A DNA stretch of 5,951 nt, from contig JAKSBO010000812.1 in assembly GCA_022361095.1 (NCBI GenBank), forward strand, positions 1 to 5,951, read 5' to 3'. Position numbers and translations under genes: made by a program. This document shows positions 1 through 5,368 of the stretch, piece by piece. The notes below the pieces were generated by a model. It saw only the letters and a list, made by a program, of their open reading frames with translations. It was not told where the DNA came from and ran no database searches. This DNA is from Desulfobacterales bacterium. GTDB lineage: Bacteria > Desulfobacterota > Desulfobacteria > Desulfobacterales > Desulfobacteraceae. The first letter of the stretch is position 1. Each line of letters opens with the position of its first letter.

Positions 1-120
1 AAAATACGACCTGCCCCAAAGTAGAAAAGTTTTAGACAATTAGGACGTTTAACAACAAGGAGGCAGGTCGTGAAAGAAACTAGAAAATATGTTGGCCTTG
101 ATGGCCACAAGGATACAATT
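1..120 (+). mobile_element. Truncated left part of an IS110-family insertion sequence
   Basis: The peptide from GTG 70 begins MKETRKYVGLDGHKDTI. This fits the very conserved N-terminus of IS110-family (DEDD) transposases, usually YVGLDxHKxTI, where the Asp after Leu is the first catalytic acidic residue. Family members are roughly 300-400 residues long; here similarity stops after about 17 codons, so the element is almost wholly lost. The 69 bases in front would be IS left-end non-coding DNA. In the IS110 group that side can carry part of the bridge RNA, but too little is present to claim one. The residue before His is Gly where Val is common. Either the element was deleted or the assembly joined two sites here. 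Confidence 0.65.
6..71 (+). promoter_or_regulatory. Inverted repeat covering the transposase Shine-Dalgarno edge and start codon
   Basis: ACGACCTGCC (6-15) is perfectly complementary to GGCAGGTCGT (62-71), a 10-bp stem with a 46-base AT-rich loop. The right arm takes in the last two G of the AAGGAGG Shine-Dalgarno and the first two bases of the GTG start. If the RNA folds this way, initiation would be masked in transcripts that begin upstream of position 6. That is a known way for insertion sequences to limit transposase made from read-through transcription. The repeat is seen directly; the function is inferred. Confidence 0.45.
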
Positions 121-639
121 ATCTCAAACCTGTCCGAAAACAATGACGGTTACGGCCGGCTCCGGTATGAGAACGGCAGTGGGGCAACCGACCCGTATGT
201 GATCGACTGGAGCGGCGGCAATGTCTGGAAAGCGGAGAACAACAGCCAGGTTATCCGGGCACGGTACAAGGGATCTGCCTTCACCCTATTATCCATCACG
301 AGCCGGAGTGATTACAAAACCCAAATCACCAATGATGCCGATTTCGGCCCCTTTGACTTTCATGACCAGAATTTTTTGTTCGATAACACCACGTGGAGCC
401 AGGAGATACGGTTCTCTTCCCCGGATGAGGGGAAACCGTTTTCATGGGTGGGCGGGGTGTTCGCCTCAAGGGACAAAACCACAGCCGACTCCGAAACCCT
501 GGATTACTATTATGACCGCAAAACCCGGATCGAAAGTGACAGCATCGCGGTTTTCGGACAGGGCTCTTACAGCCTTTGGAACAGGCTTCACCTGACCGCA
601 GGCGTTCGCTACGAGCACCAGGAATCGGAGGCCACCCAG
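121..639 (+). pseudogene. TonB-dependent outer-membrane receptor, internal beta-barrel fragment
   Basis: Residues about 18-190 of the chimeric ORF show the alternating pattern and phrases typical of siderophore-type TonB receptors: FTLLSITSRSDYK, then a W-S-Q-E-I-R-F-S-S-P motif, a WVGGVFASRDK strand, and FGQGSYSLWNRLHLTAGVRYE. The last is the common 'FGQ..Y...L.LTAGLRYE' barrel signature. About 170 residues remain of a family that is usually 650-800 long. The N-terminal signal peptide, TonB box, plug and the final C-terminal strands are all missing. Whole receptors take up ferric siderophores, cobalamin or other metal chelates using energy from TonB-ExbBD. This fragment cannot do so. It is probably what is left of the receptor that belonged with the AraC/ABC genes downstream, but that link is inferred from proximity only. 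Confidence 0.75.
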
Positions 640-1266
640 ATAAACACCTTTGCCTCCATCCCCGGCTTTGACATCTTTGACGCTGACATTGCCTGCCGGA
701 AACTGGCCCTGAAAAAAGATACCCCCGAAGGCGTCTACCTGATCGAAGTGGCCTCCCAGAAGCGGTTTTACACCCGGTATACCGATAAAAAAGGCCGTAA
801 AAGACTGGCATTAAAGCCCAAGGACGAGGTCCGGGACGTTGAAAAAAGTCTCTTTTCCGTTCAATACCAGGCCTTTGCCAAATCTTATCTTTGCGTGGGA
901 GAATGGGAAAATCCGCAGCCCGCCGGGCATGGCCTTGAAATCACCCCCTTAACCGACCTCTCCGAAGTCCGGGCCGGGGATATGGTGGAATTCGACGTGC
1001 GTTTCAACGGCAAACCCTTGTCGTACAGCCCCACCGGCATAGAGTACATCACCGCCTGCGGAACCGGATTCGGCCTTCAGGACGGATTCGCCCTGTTTTC
1101 TTACGTTTCCAAGGGAAAGGCAAAGTTTCGGGTGCAGGATCCCGGGCAATGGCTGGTCAATATTTTCCACAATGAGGCTGTCACGCCGGACGGGCCCTTG
1201 AGTGGGCTCCATAACAAGGCAACATCAGCCAACTACGGGGCCACCCTGACCTTTACGGCCAAATAA
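640..1266 (+). pseudogene. DUF4198 (NikM-like) periplasmic protein, C-terminal fragment
   Basis: Residues about 197-398 of the chimeric ORF resemble the C-terminal part of DUF4198 proteins. Visible features are a GVYLIEVASQKRFYTRY segment, a 'GHGLEITPLTDLSEVRAGD' segment (the common 'GH.LEI.PLT.P..L..GD' signature), an Ig-like 'VEFDVRFNGKPLS' strand, 'DPGQWLVNI', and a closing 'ATLTF' strand. Members are exported and are often encoded beside TonB receptors or metal transporters; a role in metal binding or delivery is suggested but not well established. The signal peptide and N-terminal strands are missing, so the piece would stay in the cytoplasm. The native 3' end appears kept, because a strong hairpin follows the stop. 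The exact left boundary (about 635-670) is uncertain. Confidence 0.65.
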
Positions 1267-1275
1267 CGACTGCTC

Positions 1276-1305
1276 GGCCGCAGTGACGGATTTGTCACTG
1301 CGGCC
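1276..1305 (+). terminator. Perfect 12-bp hairpin after the DUF4198 stop
   Basis: GGCCGCAGTGAC (1276-1287) pairs without mismatch with GTCACTGCGGCC (1294-1305) around a 6-base loop, starting nine bases after the TAA. The stem is GC-rich, but only a broken T-run (TATGGTCTTT) follows. It is therefore a likely transcription terminator or mRNA 3'-end stabiliser rather than a textbook intrinsic terminator. Its position suggests that the 3' end of the DUF4198 gene is native. Confidence 0.6.
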
Positions 1306-1336
1306 TATGGTCTTTCCGGACAACATCCAGCCCCCC

Positions 1337-1411
1337 CAACATCAGCCGGACGTTCAGGATATTCACGGGGGCCGGACCTGGCATTCAGATATCCGGCAGC
1401 CGGAGGTGTTG
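1337..1411. repeat. Imperfect nested inverted repeat in non-coding DNA
   Basis: The stretch between the hairpin and the MATE fragment (1306-1513) has no gene I can support. It holds an outer imperfect repeat, CAACATCAGCCGG (1337-1349) against CCGGAGGTGTTG (1400-1411). Nested inside are GGATAT (1357-1362) and ATATCC (1389-1394). The outer arms need one mismatch or bulge and one G-T pair. It could be an old mobile-element end or a structured RNA, or chance in a GC-rich stretch. Confidence 0.3.
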
Positions 1412-1513
1412 AGGTCTAAAGGGCAAAGATATATTTCTTCCAATTGAAAGAGCGACTGAAGAAAGCATCAGGGTCATCACAGTCCTGCGTCAGTGAGTTG
1501 TAACTATACAATT

Positions 1514-1870
1514 TTATTTTTGGATACATGGCGTATCTTCAAAACCTGCTGGTAATTCTGCTTTTGACAATTCAACAAATTGCCGTAGGATCATGAGCAG
1601 CCCCATCAACGCTGCCAAAAAATCGGTAACAGGCATGGAAAGCCATATCCCTCTTACGTGCATAAGATAATAGAAGAGCATGGTCAAAGGAACAAATAAA
1701 ATTACCTGCCTGACAATGGCCAGTTTCCCGGCCGGTTTAGGCCGCTCAATGGCGATAAAAAAGAGCATAGTGGTGGGAATTGCCCCTATCACCGGCAAGG
1801 AGAAGTTTAAAATCCTAAAATAGGGGACACCCATACGGGCAAGGTTCGAATCAGAGATAAACCAACTCAT
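1514..1870 (-). pseudogene. MATE-family efflux protein, C-terminal fragment
   Basis: The 118-residue product (ATG at 1870-1868, TAA at 1516-1514) reads like the last two or three membrane helices of a MATE Na+/H+-driven exporter. It has a hydrophobic stretch FSLPVIGAIPTTMLFFIAIE, a 'RPKPAGKLAIVRQVILFVPL' segment matching the usual 'G+...A..L...RQ..L..P' loop-helix, and 'VRGIWLSMPVTDFLAALMG', matching the family's 'GIW.A.P.SD' end. Family members are about 440-460 residues with 12 helices, so roughly three quarters is missing. The frame stays open upstream only to a TGA at 1936-1934, and no good Shine-Dalgarno precedes the ATG, which supports truncation rather than a true small protein. It lies opposite to its neighbours. 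MATE proteins sometimes export siderophores, but nothing here shows the substrate. Confidence 0.7.
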
Positions 1871-2109
1871 TATCAGGAAATTAAAGCAGACATAATCCCA
1901 AAGAAGGACCCGGGTTACATCTTGGTCAGAGATTCATGTGACCTAATCACAAATAAAAGCCGAGGTAAAGCCTGATTATTTTATTGCCCTGAATCCTCCA
2001 GCCGGTTTTTACCTGACAAAATCCGGGGTGCTTGTTACCCCATTGCCAGTGATCCCGGGACAGACGCAAACAAGATGTTTATAAAGTTCAATTCAGCAAA
2101 CTTTTAGAG

Positions 2110-2143
2110 TTGCGTCCAACAATAAAAGTATAGTATACGGACG
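2110..2143 (+). promoter_or_regulatory. Candidate promoter/operator dyad upstream of the AraC gene
   Basis: Two nested inverted repeats lie here: outer CGTCC (2113-2117) with GGACG (2139-2143), and inner perfect GTATA-G-TATAC (2128-2138). The inner one contains TATAGT (2129-2134), five of six matches to the -10 consensus, but no good -35 stands at the right distance. A promoter with a weak -35 would fit one that needs an activator. This is a weak call from pattern only. Confidence 0.25.
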
Positions 2144-2176
2144 ATACAAATTCACCGCATCAGCCGACTCTTTTCG

Positions 2177-2193
2177 GGAAAATGACTTTTTCC
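2177..2193. promoter_or_regulatory. GGAAAA-N5-TTTTCC dyad, possible operator
   Basis: A perfect 6-bp inverted repeat, GGAAAA (2177-2182) and TTTTCC (2188-2193), is centred about 100 bases before the AraC start. It contains GAAAATGA (2178-2185), an 8-mer also found twice in front of the ABC genes (3523-3530 and 3585-3592). A shared regulator site is possible, but the 8-mer also occurs once inside the AraC coding region, so chance is not excluded. Confidence 0.25.
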
Positions 2194-2288
2194 TGTGAGT
2201 GGCCGCCTTGATACGGACGGGCGTAAAACTTGTTTCGCCCCTGGTGCCGTGATAATTTGCTGGAAAGCCAGGATTACAGAAGGTATAT

Positions 2289-3308
2289 ATGAGTCTTGAC
2301 GCTAAAACCCGGCCCGTTGCAGTATCCACCGATTATATTGAGCCCGTCAAAGGTGATTCCAATATCCTTGACAGGTGTTCCTATGATGTAAGGGGTACAA
2401 TGGCCACCCACGATCTGGTCCGTTTTTTCAAGGTCAAAACCGGACTGGCCATGTCGGCCACCGGTTCCGGATACGGGAAATTATCGGAGGTGGAATATGA
2501 AACACTCAATGCCCCGGTGAGTTTTTATTTTATCCTTTCCGGCAGGTTTTCCATCCGGGTCCGCGGTAAAGCCCGGGAAATAGACCTCAATGCCGGCAGT
2601 AGTATCATCAGTTCCATGCCAGGAACAACGGGGCGTATCACCATCCCTCCCCAAAAGGCGCTGACCGTGGTGGAGCTTAAAATGGACCGGACGTTTCTGC
2701 ACACATATCTTGAAAACTGTATCAGCAATGTTCCCCCGGAGATCCTTCACCTGCTGGATCCCGGAAAACGGGTAATTGCCGCCCAGCCTCTGTCCCGGGA
2801 AATAACGGATCTGCTTGTGCAGATCGTCCATCCGCCTGTTTACACTGCCGGTGTCATGACGCTTTTTTACGAAAGCCGGGCGCTTGACCTGCTGGCCCTC
2901 CAACTGGAAAGCTTTTTACGCGCTGAAAAGGCGGCCCCCGGTTTCGACCTAAGCGCCTCGGATGTCGAGCGGATTCATGCCGCCCATGACCTTTTATTAT
3001 CTGAGTTCCGTGATCCACCGACAATCTCAACGCTGGCACGGATTTGCGGAATCAATGAATTCAAATTGAAAAAAGGATTCAAGCAGACCTTTGGCATGAC
3101 CATTTTCGGGTTCATCAAACAGCAGAAAATGAAAACGGCCTGGGATCTGATCAAAGACGATGGGATTTCCGTTACACGGGCAGCTTCCGAAGTGGGCTAC
3201 ACAAACGTCAGTCATTTTATCAATGCCTTCAGGCGGCGCTTCAGTATTAATCCGGGACAATTGAAAAGATCCTGGAAAATCAGGGAGATTCCGGTAAAAA
3301 ACCAATAA
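2289..3308 (+). CDS. AraC-family transcriptional regulator, PchR/YbtA-like
   Basis: The 339-residue protein has an N-terminal sensing region (about 30-215) and a C-terminal AraC DNA-binding domain (about 225-330). The N-terminal part has a cupin-like stretch, 'VSFYFILSGRFSIRVRGK' (77-94), and ends in a helix, 'TLFYESRALDLLALQLE' (191-207), typical of PchR-type proteins. The DNA-binding domain shows both helix-turn-helix units: 'ISTLARICGINEFKLKKGFKQTFG' in two parts (246-258 and 259-269), and 'VTRAASEVGYTNVSHFINAF' (295-314) followed by RRRFSINPGQLKR. The 'KLKKGFKQTFGMTIFGF' wording is characteristic of the PchR/YbtA branch, whose members bind an imported ferric siderophore and activate its uptake genes. 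ATG 2289 is preceded by AGAAGG (2278-2283) at good spacing. The gene points toward the ABC genes 296 bases away, which it probably controls. The family is firm; the ligand is unknown. Confidence 0.9.
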   Translation: MSLDAKTRPVAVSTDYIEPVKGDSNILDRCSYDVRGTMATHDLVRFFKVKTGLAMSATGSGYGKLSEVEYETLNAPVSFYFILSGRFSIRVRGKAREIDLNAGSSIISSMPGTTGRITIPPQKALTVVELKMDRTFLHTYLENCISNVPPEILHLLDPGKRVIAAQPLSREITDLLVQIVHPPVYTAGVMTLFYESRALDLLALQLESFLRAEKAAPGFDLSASDVERIHAAHDLLLSEFRDPPTISTLARICGINEFKLKKGFKQTFGMTIFGFIKQQKMKTAWDLIKDDGISVTRAASEVGYTNVSHFINAFRRRFSINPGQLKRSWKIREIPVKNQ

Positions 3309-3361
3309 TAGTCTTCCCGGCAGTGGCCATGGCCGGTCTCAACACTATCCACGGATGGCTT

Positions 3362-3376
3362 CCCCCCCCTTTTTTT
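3362..3376 (+). other. C8T7 homopolymer tract after the AraC gene
   Basis: Eight C followed by seven T lie 54 bases after the AraC stop. The T-run could help end transcription, and GGCCATGGCC is a small palindrome about 30 bases upstream. No good stem directly precedes the T-run, so a terminator call is weak. Such a tract is also prone to length errors in replication and sequencing. Confidence 0.25.
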
Positions 3377-3388
3377 GTTATCCAACAG

Positions 3389-3541
3389 TTAAACCATATG
3401 CAGTTCATACCGCTCCCGTTCTGCCGGAAGGTTCATGATCCCGTCTGCCCGAAAGAGTGATCGAAAATGCTTATTTACGGGGTTGAGCCCTTCGGGGATA
3501 TAAAAAACTCCCGATGGGGGTAGAAAATGATTTTGCCCCAT
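3389..3541 (-). CDS. Possible 50-residue small protein of unknown function
   Basis: Reading leftward from ATG 3541-3539 to TAA 3391-3389 gives a 50-residue peptide that starts MGQNHFLPPSGVFYIPEGLN and ends RERYELHMV. It is soluble-looking and rich in Arg, Asn, Pro and Phe, with no signal peptide, Cys pair or membrane segment. I do not recognise a family. The main support is an ideal Shine-Dalgarno, TAGGAGGT, six bases before the ATG. This sits in the loop of a perfect 7-bp hairpin (3540-3559). The same frame stays open upstream to 4006, but that part is only the opposite strand of the ABC gene. The ORF lies divergent to the ABC transporter, with 63 bases between the two starts. It could be a real small regulatory protein, the kept 5' end of a lost gene, or chance. 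Confidence 0.4.
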   Translation of the reverse strand: MGQNHFLPPSGVFYIPEGLNPVNKHFRSLFRADGIMNLPAERERYELHMV

Positions 3542-3559
3542 GTTAGCACCTCCTAACAT
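3540..3559. promoter_or_regulatory. Perfect ATGTTAG-N6-CTAACAT dyad between divergent starts
   Basis: A 7-bp perfect inverted repeat with a six-base spacer lies 45 bases before the ABC transporter ATG. As DNA it is a good size and place for a dimeric regulator site controlling the ABC genes. As minus-strand RNA it folds into a hairpin with the AGGAGG of the small ORF in the loop, and the stem runs into that ORF's start codon. Both readings are inferences from one clear repeat. Confidence 0.5.
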
Positions 3560-3584
3560 CATGAAATCTACATGAACATTTACT

Positions 3585-3603
3585 GAAAATGATAAGGAAA
3601 ACA
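3585..3603 (+). promoter_or_regulatory. Candidate Fur-box-like site just before the ABC transporter gene
   Basis: The 19 bases GAAAATGATAAGGAAAACA agree by eye with 12 of 19 positions of the classical Fur consensus; the left half matches well and the right half poorly. The site overlaps the Shine-Dalgarno AAGG (3594-3597) of the gene starting at 3605. Iron control would fit a siderophore cassette, but AT-rich leaders give such matches by chance. Confidence 0.25.
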
Positions 3604-3604
3604 A

Positions 3605-5368
3605 ATGACAGGTGTTCAGCATATTTTTACCTACACGGGAAAACACAGGAAAAAGCTTTTTCTTGCCTTCGGCCTGATCCTGGCCAGTGTGGTTTTGGGG
3701 CTGGCTCCCTACATTATCGCCTATGATATTGTCCTGCACCTGATCCGGGGAGATGCCCTTGCAGGGAAATATATTATGATGATGTCCGGGCTGGTCTTTA
3801 TCTTCATGACGTTGAAAAATCTGTGTTACTACTGGGGGCTGTCCGCATCCCATGATGCCGCTTACGATACCCTGATGGGGATGCGGGTGAGCTTTGCCGA
3901 TAAAATGATGTCTATGCCCCTGGGGGACATCAGCTGGAAAGGCGGCGGCAGCTTTAAGAAAAATATCGTGGATGACATCGACAGTATGGAGGAGTTGGTG
4001 GCCCATATCCTTCCCGAAGGGCTTCCGTATATCATTGCCCCCTTACTGGTCTTTTTCATTTTGCTCTGCCTGGACTGGCGGTTAGGTCTTCTGTCCATGG
4101 GGTCCATTCCCTTCGGCATCATCCCCATGGTATTGATGATGAAAGCCGGAACAAAGCGGATGAACGGTTTCTACCGGGCTGCCGAGCGGATGAATGCCGT
4201 TATCGTGGAATATGTCACGGCTATGAATGTCATTAAAATTTTCGGCCGTACAACGGATTCCTTTAACCGGTATGTCCGGTCTGTGAAAGAATACAGGGAT
4301 GCGGCACTGGGATGGCGAAAATCCATCCGGAACTATATGGCGGTTTATACGGCTGTTCTGCCCTGTACTCTCATCCTTCTACTGCCGGTGGGGTGTCTGC
4401 TGTATATGAACGGCTCGCTCGCCCTGGACCGGCTCCTTTTCAGTATTATGCTCAGTCTGGGTATGGGCGGCACCCTGATAAAGCTGCTCGATTTCCTGCC
4501 GGCCCTTCCGATCCTTTCCTACAAGATCAGGGAGCTTGAGAAAACCTTTCAGGCAGGCGAGCTGGTCCAGGGAACGGATACCCCTAAGCTGAGTCATTAC
4601 GATATCACGTTTGAGCAGGTCAGCTTCAGTTATGGTGATCAGAACGAAAAAGAGGCGGTTTCGGATGTATCGTTTACGGCACACCAGGGCAGTCTCACCG
4701 CCATTGTCGGTGAATCCGGCAGCGGTAAAAGCACCCTGGCAAAACTCCTGGTTCATTACTGGGATGTCAAGAGCGGGACCATCCGGATCGGCGGTAAAGA
4801 TATCACAACCCTTCCCCTCTCCTGTTTGATGACAAAGGTTGCCTATGTTTCCCAGGACACCTTTTTGTTCAATACCACCATTGGGAATAACATCCGGATG
4901 GGGAATCCGCATGCAACGGACCCAGAGGTTCTCCGGGCGGCAAAACTGGCCATGTGCCATGATTTTATTTCAGCATTTGAAAACGGGTATGACACCCGTG
5001 TGGGAGATGCCGGGGACCGGCTTTCCGGCGGTGAAAAGCAGCGGATCACCATTGCCCGGGCCATTCTCAAGGATGCGCCGGTCATTGTCCTGGACGAGGC
5101 CACCGCTTTTACCGATCCGGAAAACGAGGATTGTATCCAGTCCGCCCTGAACGAACTGATCCGGGGGAAAACCGTGATCGTGATTGCGCACCGCTTGTCT
5201 ACGATAACCGGTGCAGACAGGATTCTTGTGATGGATCGCGGCCGGCTTGCTGCCCTGGACACCCATGACGAACTGCTGGCTTCCTGCAATATCTACCGGA
5301 AACTCTGGGCATCCCATCAGGCTGCCATGGACTGGCGTATCCGTACAGAGGAGTCTGCAGATGCTTAA
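3605..5368 (+). CDS. Fused permease-ATPase ABC half-transporter, siderophore type (YbtP/IrtA-like)
   Basis: The 587-residue protein is a full type IV (exporter-fold) half-transporter. The membrane domain has six helices, near residues 17-42, 55-78, 140-158, 160-180, 248-268 and 275-300. The nucleotide-binding domain (about 333-570) has every key motif: Walker A GESGSGKS (369-376), Q-loop Gln417, signature LSGGE (473-477), Walker B VIVLDE (493-498) and switch His529. The D-loop reads ATAFTDPENED, a wording typical of the YbtPQ/IrtAB group, which import ferric siderophores despite an exporter fold. A partner is expected, and the next gene overlaps this one by eight bases, so the two are probably co-translated and form a heterodimer. 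ATG 3605 has AAGG at good spacing. Transport of a siderophore is inferred from family wording and the PchR-like regulator beside it; drug or peptide export cannot be excluded. Confidence 0.92.
   Translation: MTGVQHIFTYTGKHRKKLFLAFGLILASVVLGLAPYIIAYDIVLHLIRGDALAGKYIMMMSGLVFIFMTLKNLCYYWGLSASHDAAYDTLMGMRVSFADKMMSMPLGDISWKGGGSFKKNIVDDIDSMEELVAHILPEGLPYIIAPLLVFFILLCLDWRLGLLSMGSIPFGIIPMVLMMKAGTKRMNGFYRAAERMNAVIVEYVTAMNVIKIFGRTTDSFNRYVRSVKEYRDAALGWRKSIRNYMAVYTAVLPCTLILLLPVGCLLYMNGSLALDRLLFSIMLSLGMGGTLIKLLDFLPALPILSYKIRELEKTFQAGELVQGTDTPKLSHYDITFEQVSFSYGDQNEKEAVSDVSFTAHQGSLTAIVGESGSGKSTLAKLLVHYWDVKSGTIRIGGKDITTLPLSCLMTKVAYVSQDTFLFNTTIGNNIRMGNPHATDPEVLRAAKLAMCHDFISAFENGYDTRVGDAGDRLSGGEKQRITIARAILKDAPVIVLDEATAFTDPENEDCIQSALNELIRGKTVIVIAHRLSTITGADRILVMDRGRLAALDTHDELLASCNIYRKLWASHQAAMDWRIRTEESADA

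Larger units (their letters stand above)
70..1266 (+). pseudogene. Three-part in-frame chimera: IS110 transposase start / TonB-dependent receptor fragment / DUF4198-type C-terminus
   Basis: This 398-codon ORF starts at GTG 70 behind a strong Shine-Dalgarno (AAGGAGG, 57-63) and stops at TAA 1264-1266. It does not read as one protein family. Residues 1-17 match the start of IS110-family transposases, residues about 18-190 look like TonB-dependent receptor beta-barrel strands, and residues about 197-398 look like the C-terminal part of a DUF4198 (NikM-like) periplasmic protein. No signal peptide, plug domain or TonB box is present, so neither envelope protein could be exported or work as encoded. 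The start and Shine-Dalgarno belong to the insertion sequence, so the chimera could still be translated from the IS promoter. I infer a pseudogene made by two deletions or recombinations, or an assembly chimera. That three unrelated segments are present is fairly sure; the exact joins are not, because I had no alignment. Confidence 0.7.
1937..2288. other. Non-coding leader region upstream of the AraC gene
   Basis: I see no convincing gene in these 352 bases. The first half is AT-rich. Small secondary structures are GGGGT/ACCCC (2025-2029 with 2037-2041), AAAGTT/AACTTT (2083-2088 with 2099-2104), and a CTGG-AAAG-CCAG hairpin (2260-2271) just before the Shine-Dalgarno of the AraC gene. I do not recognise a riboswitch. 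Confidence 0.4.

Noticed and set aside
1..69. Bridge RNA of the IS110 element
   Set aside because: Only 69 bases of left end are present and no internal-loop structure could be confirmed by eye.
1416..1529. 37-residue minus-strand ORF (MYPKIKLYSYNSLTQ..., TAG at 1418-1416) overlapping the end of the MATE fragment
   Set aside because: No Shine-Dalgarno and no recognisable family, and its start lies inside another frame. An out-of-frame chance ORF is the simpler reading.
2093..2329. 78-residue minus-strand ORF across the AraC start
   Set aside because: It overlaps the well-supported start and ribosome site of the AraC gene and has no domain-like pattern.
3398..3460. 20-residue plus-strand ORF (MQFIPLPFCRKV...) in the gap before the ABC gene
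   Set aside because: No ribosome site, very short, and on the strand opposite the better-supported small ORF.
3488..3497. CCC-TTCG-GGG mini hairpin with a UUCG loop
   Set aside because: Only three base pairs and inside the small ORF; too weak to call a terminator or RNA element.
3542..4006. Longer 205-residue minus-strand version of the small ORF at 3389-3541
   Set aside because: Upstream of 3604 it is the opposite strand of the ABC gene and reads as low-complexity His/Gln-rich sequence; the only good ribosome site is at the internal start 3541.
4379..4960. 193-residue minus-strand ORF inside the ABC transporter gene
   Set aside because: The plus strand here encodes the ATPase domain with all motifs in order; this is an antisense shadow.
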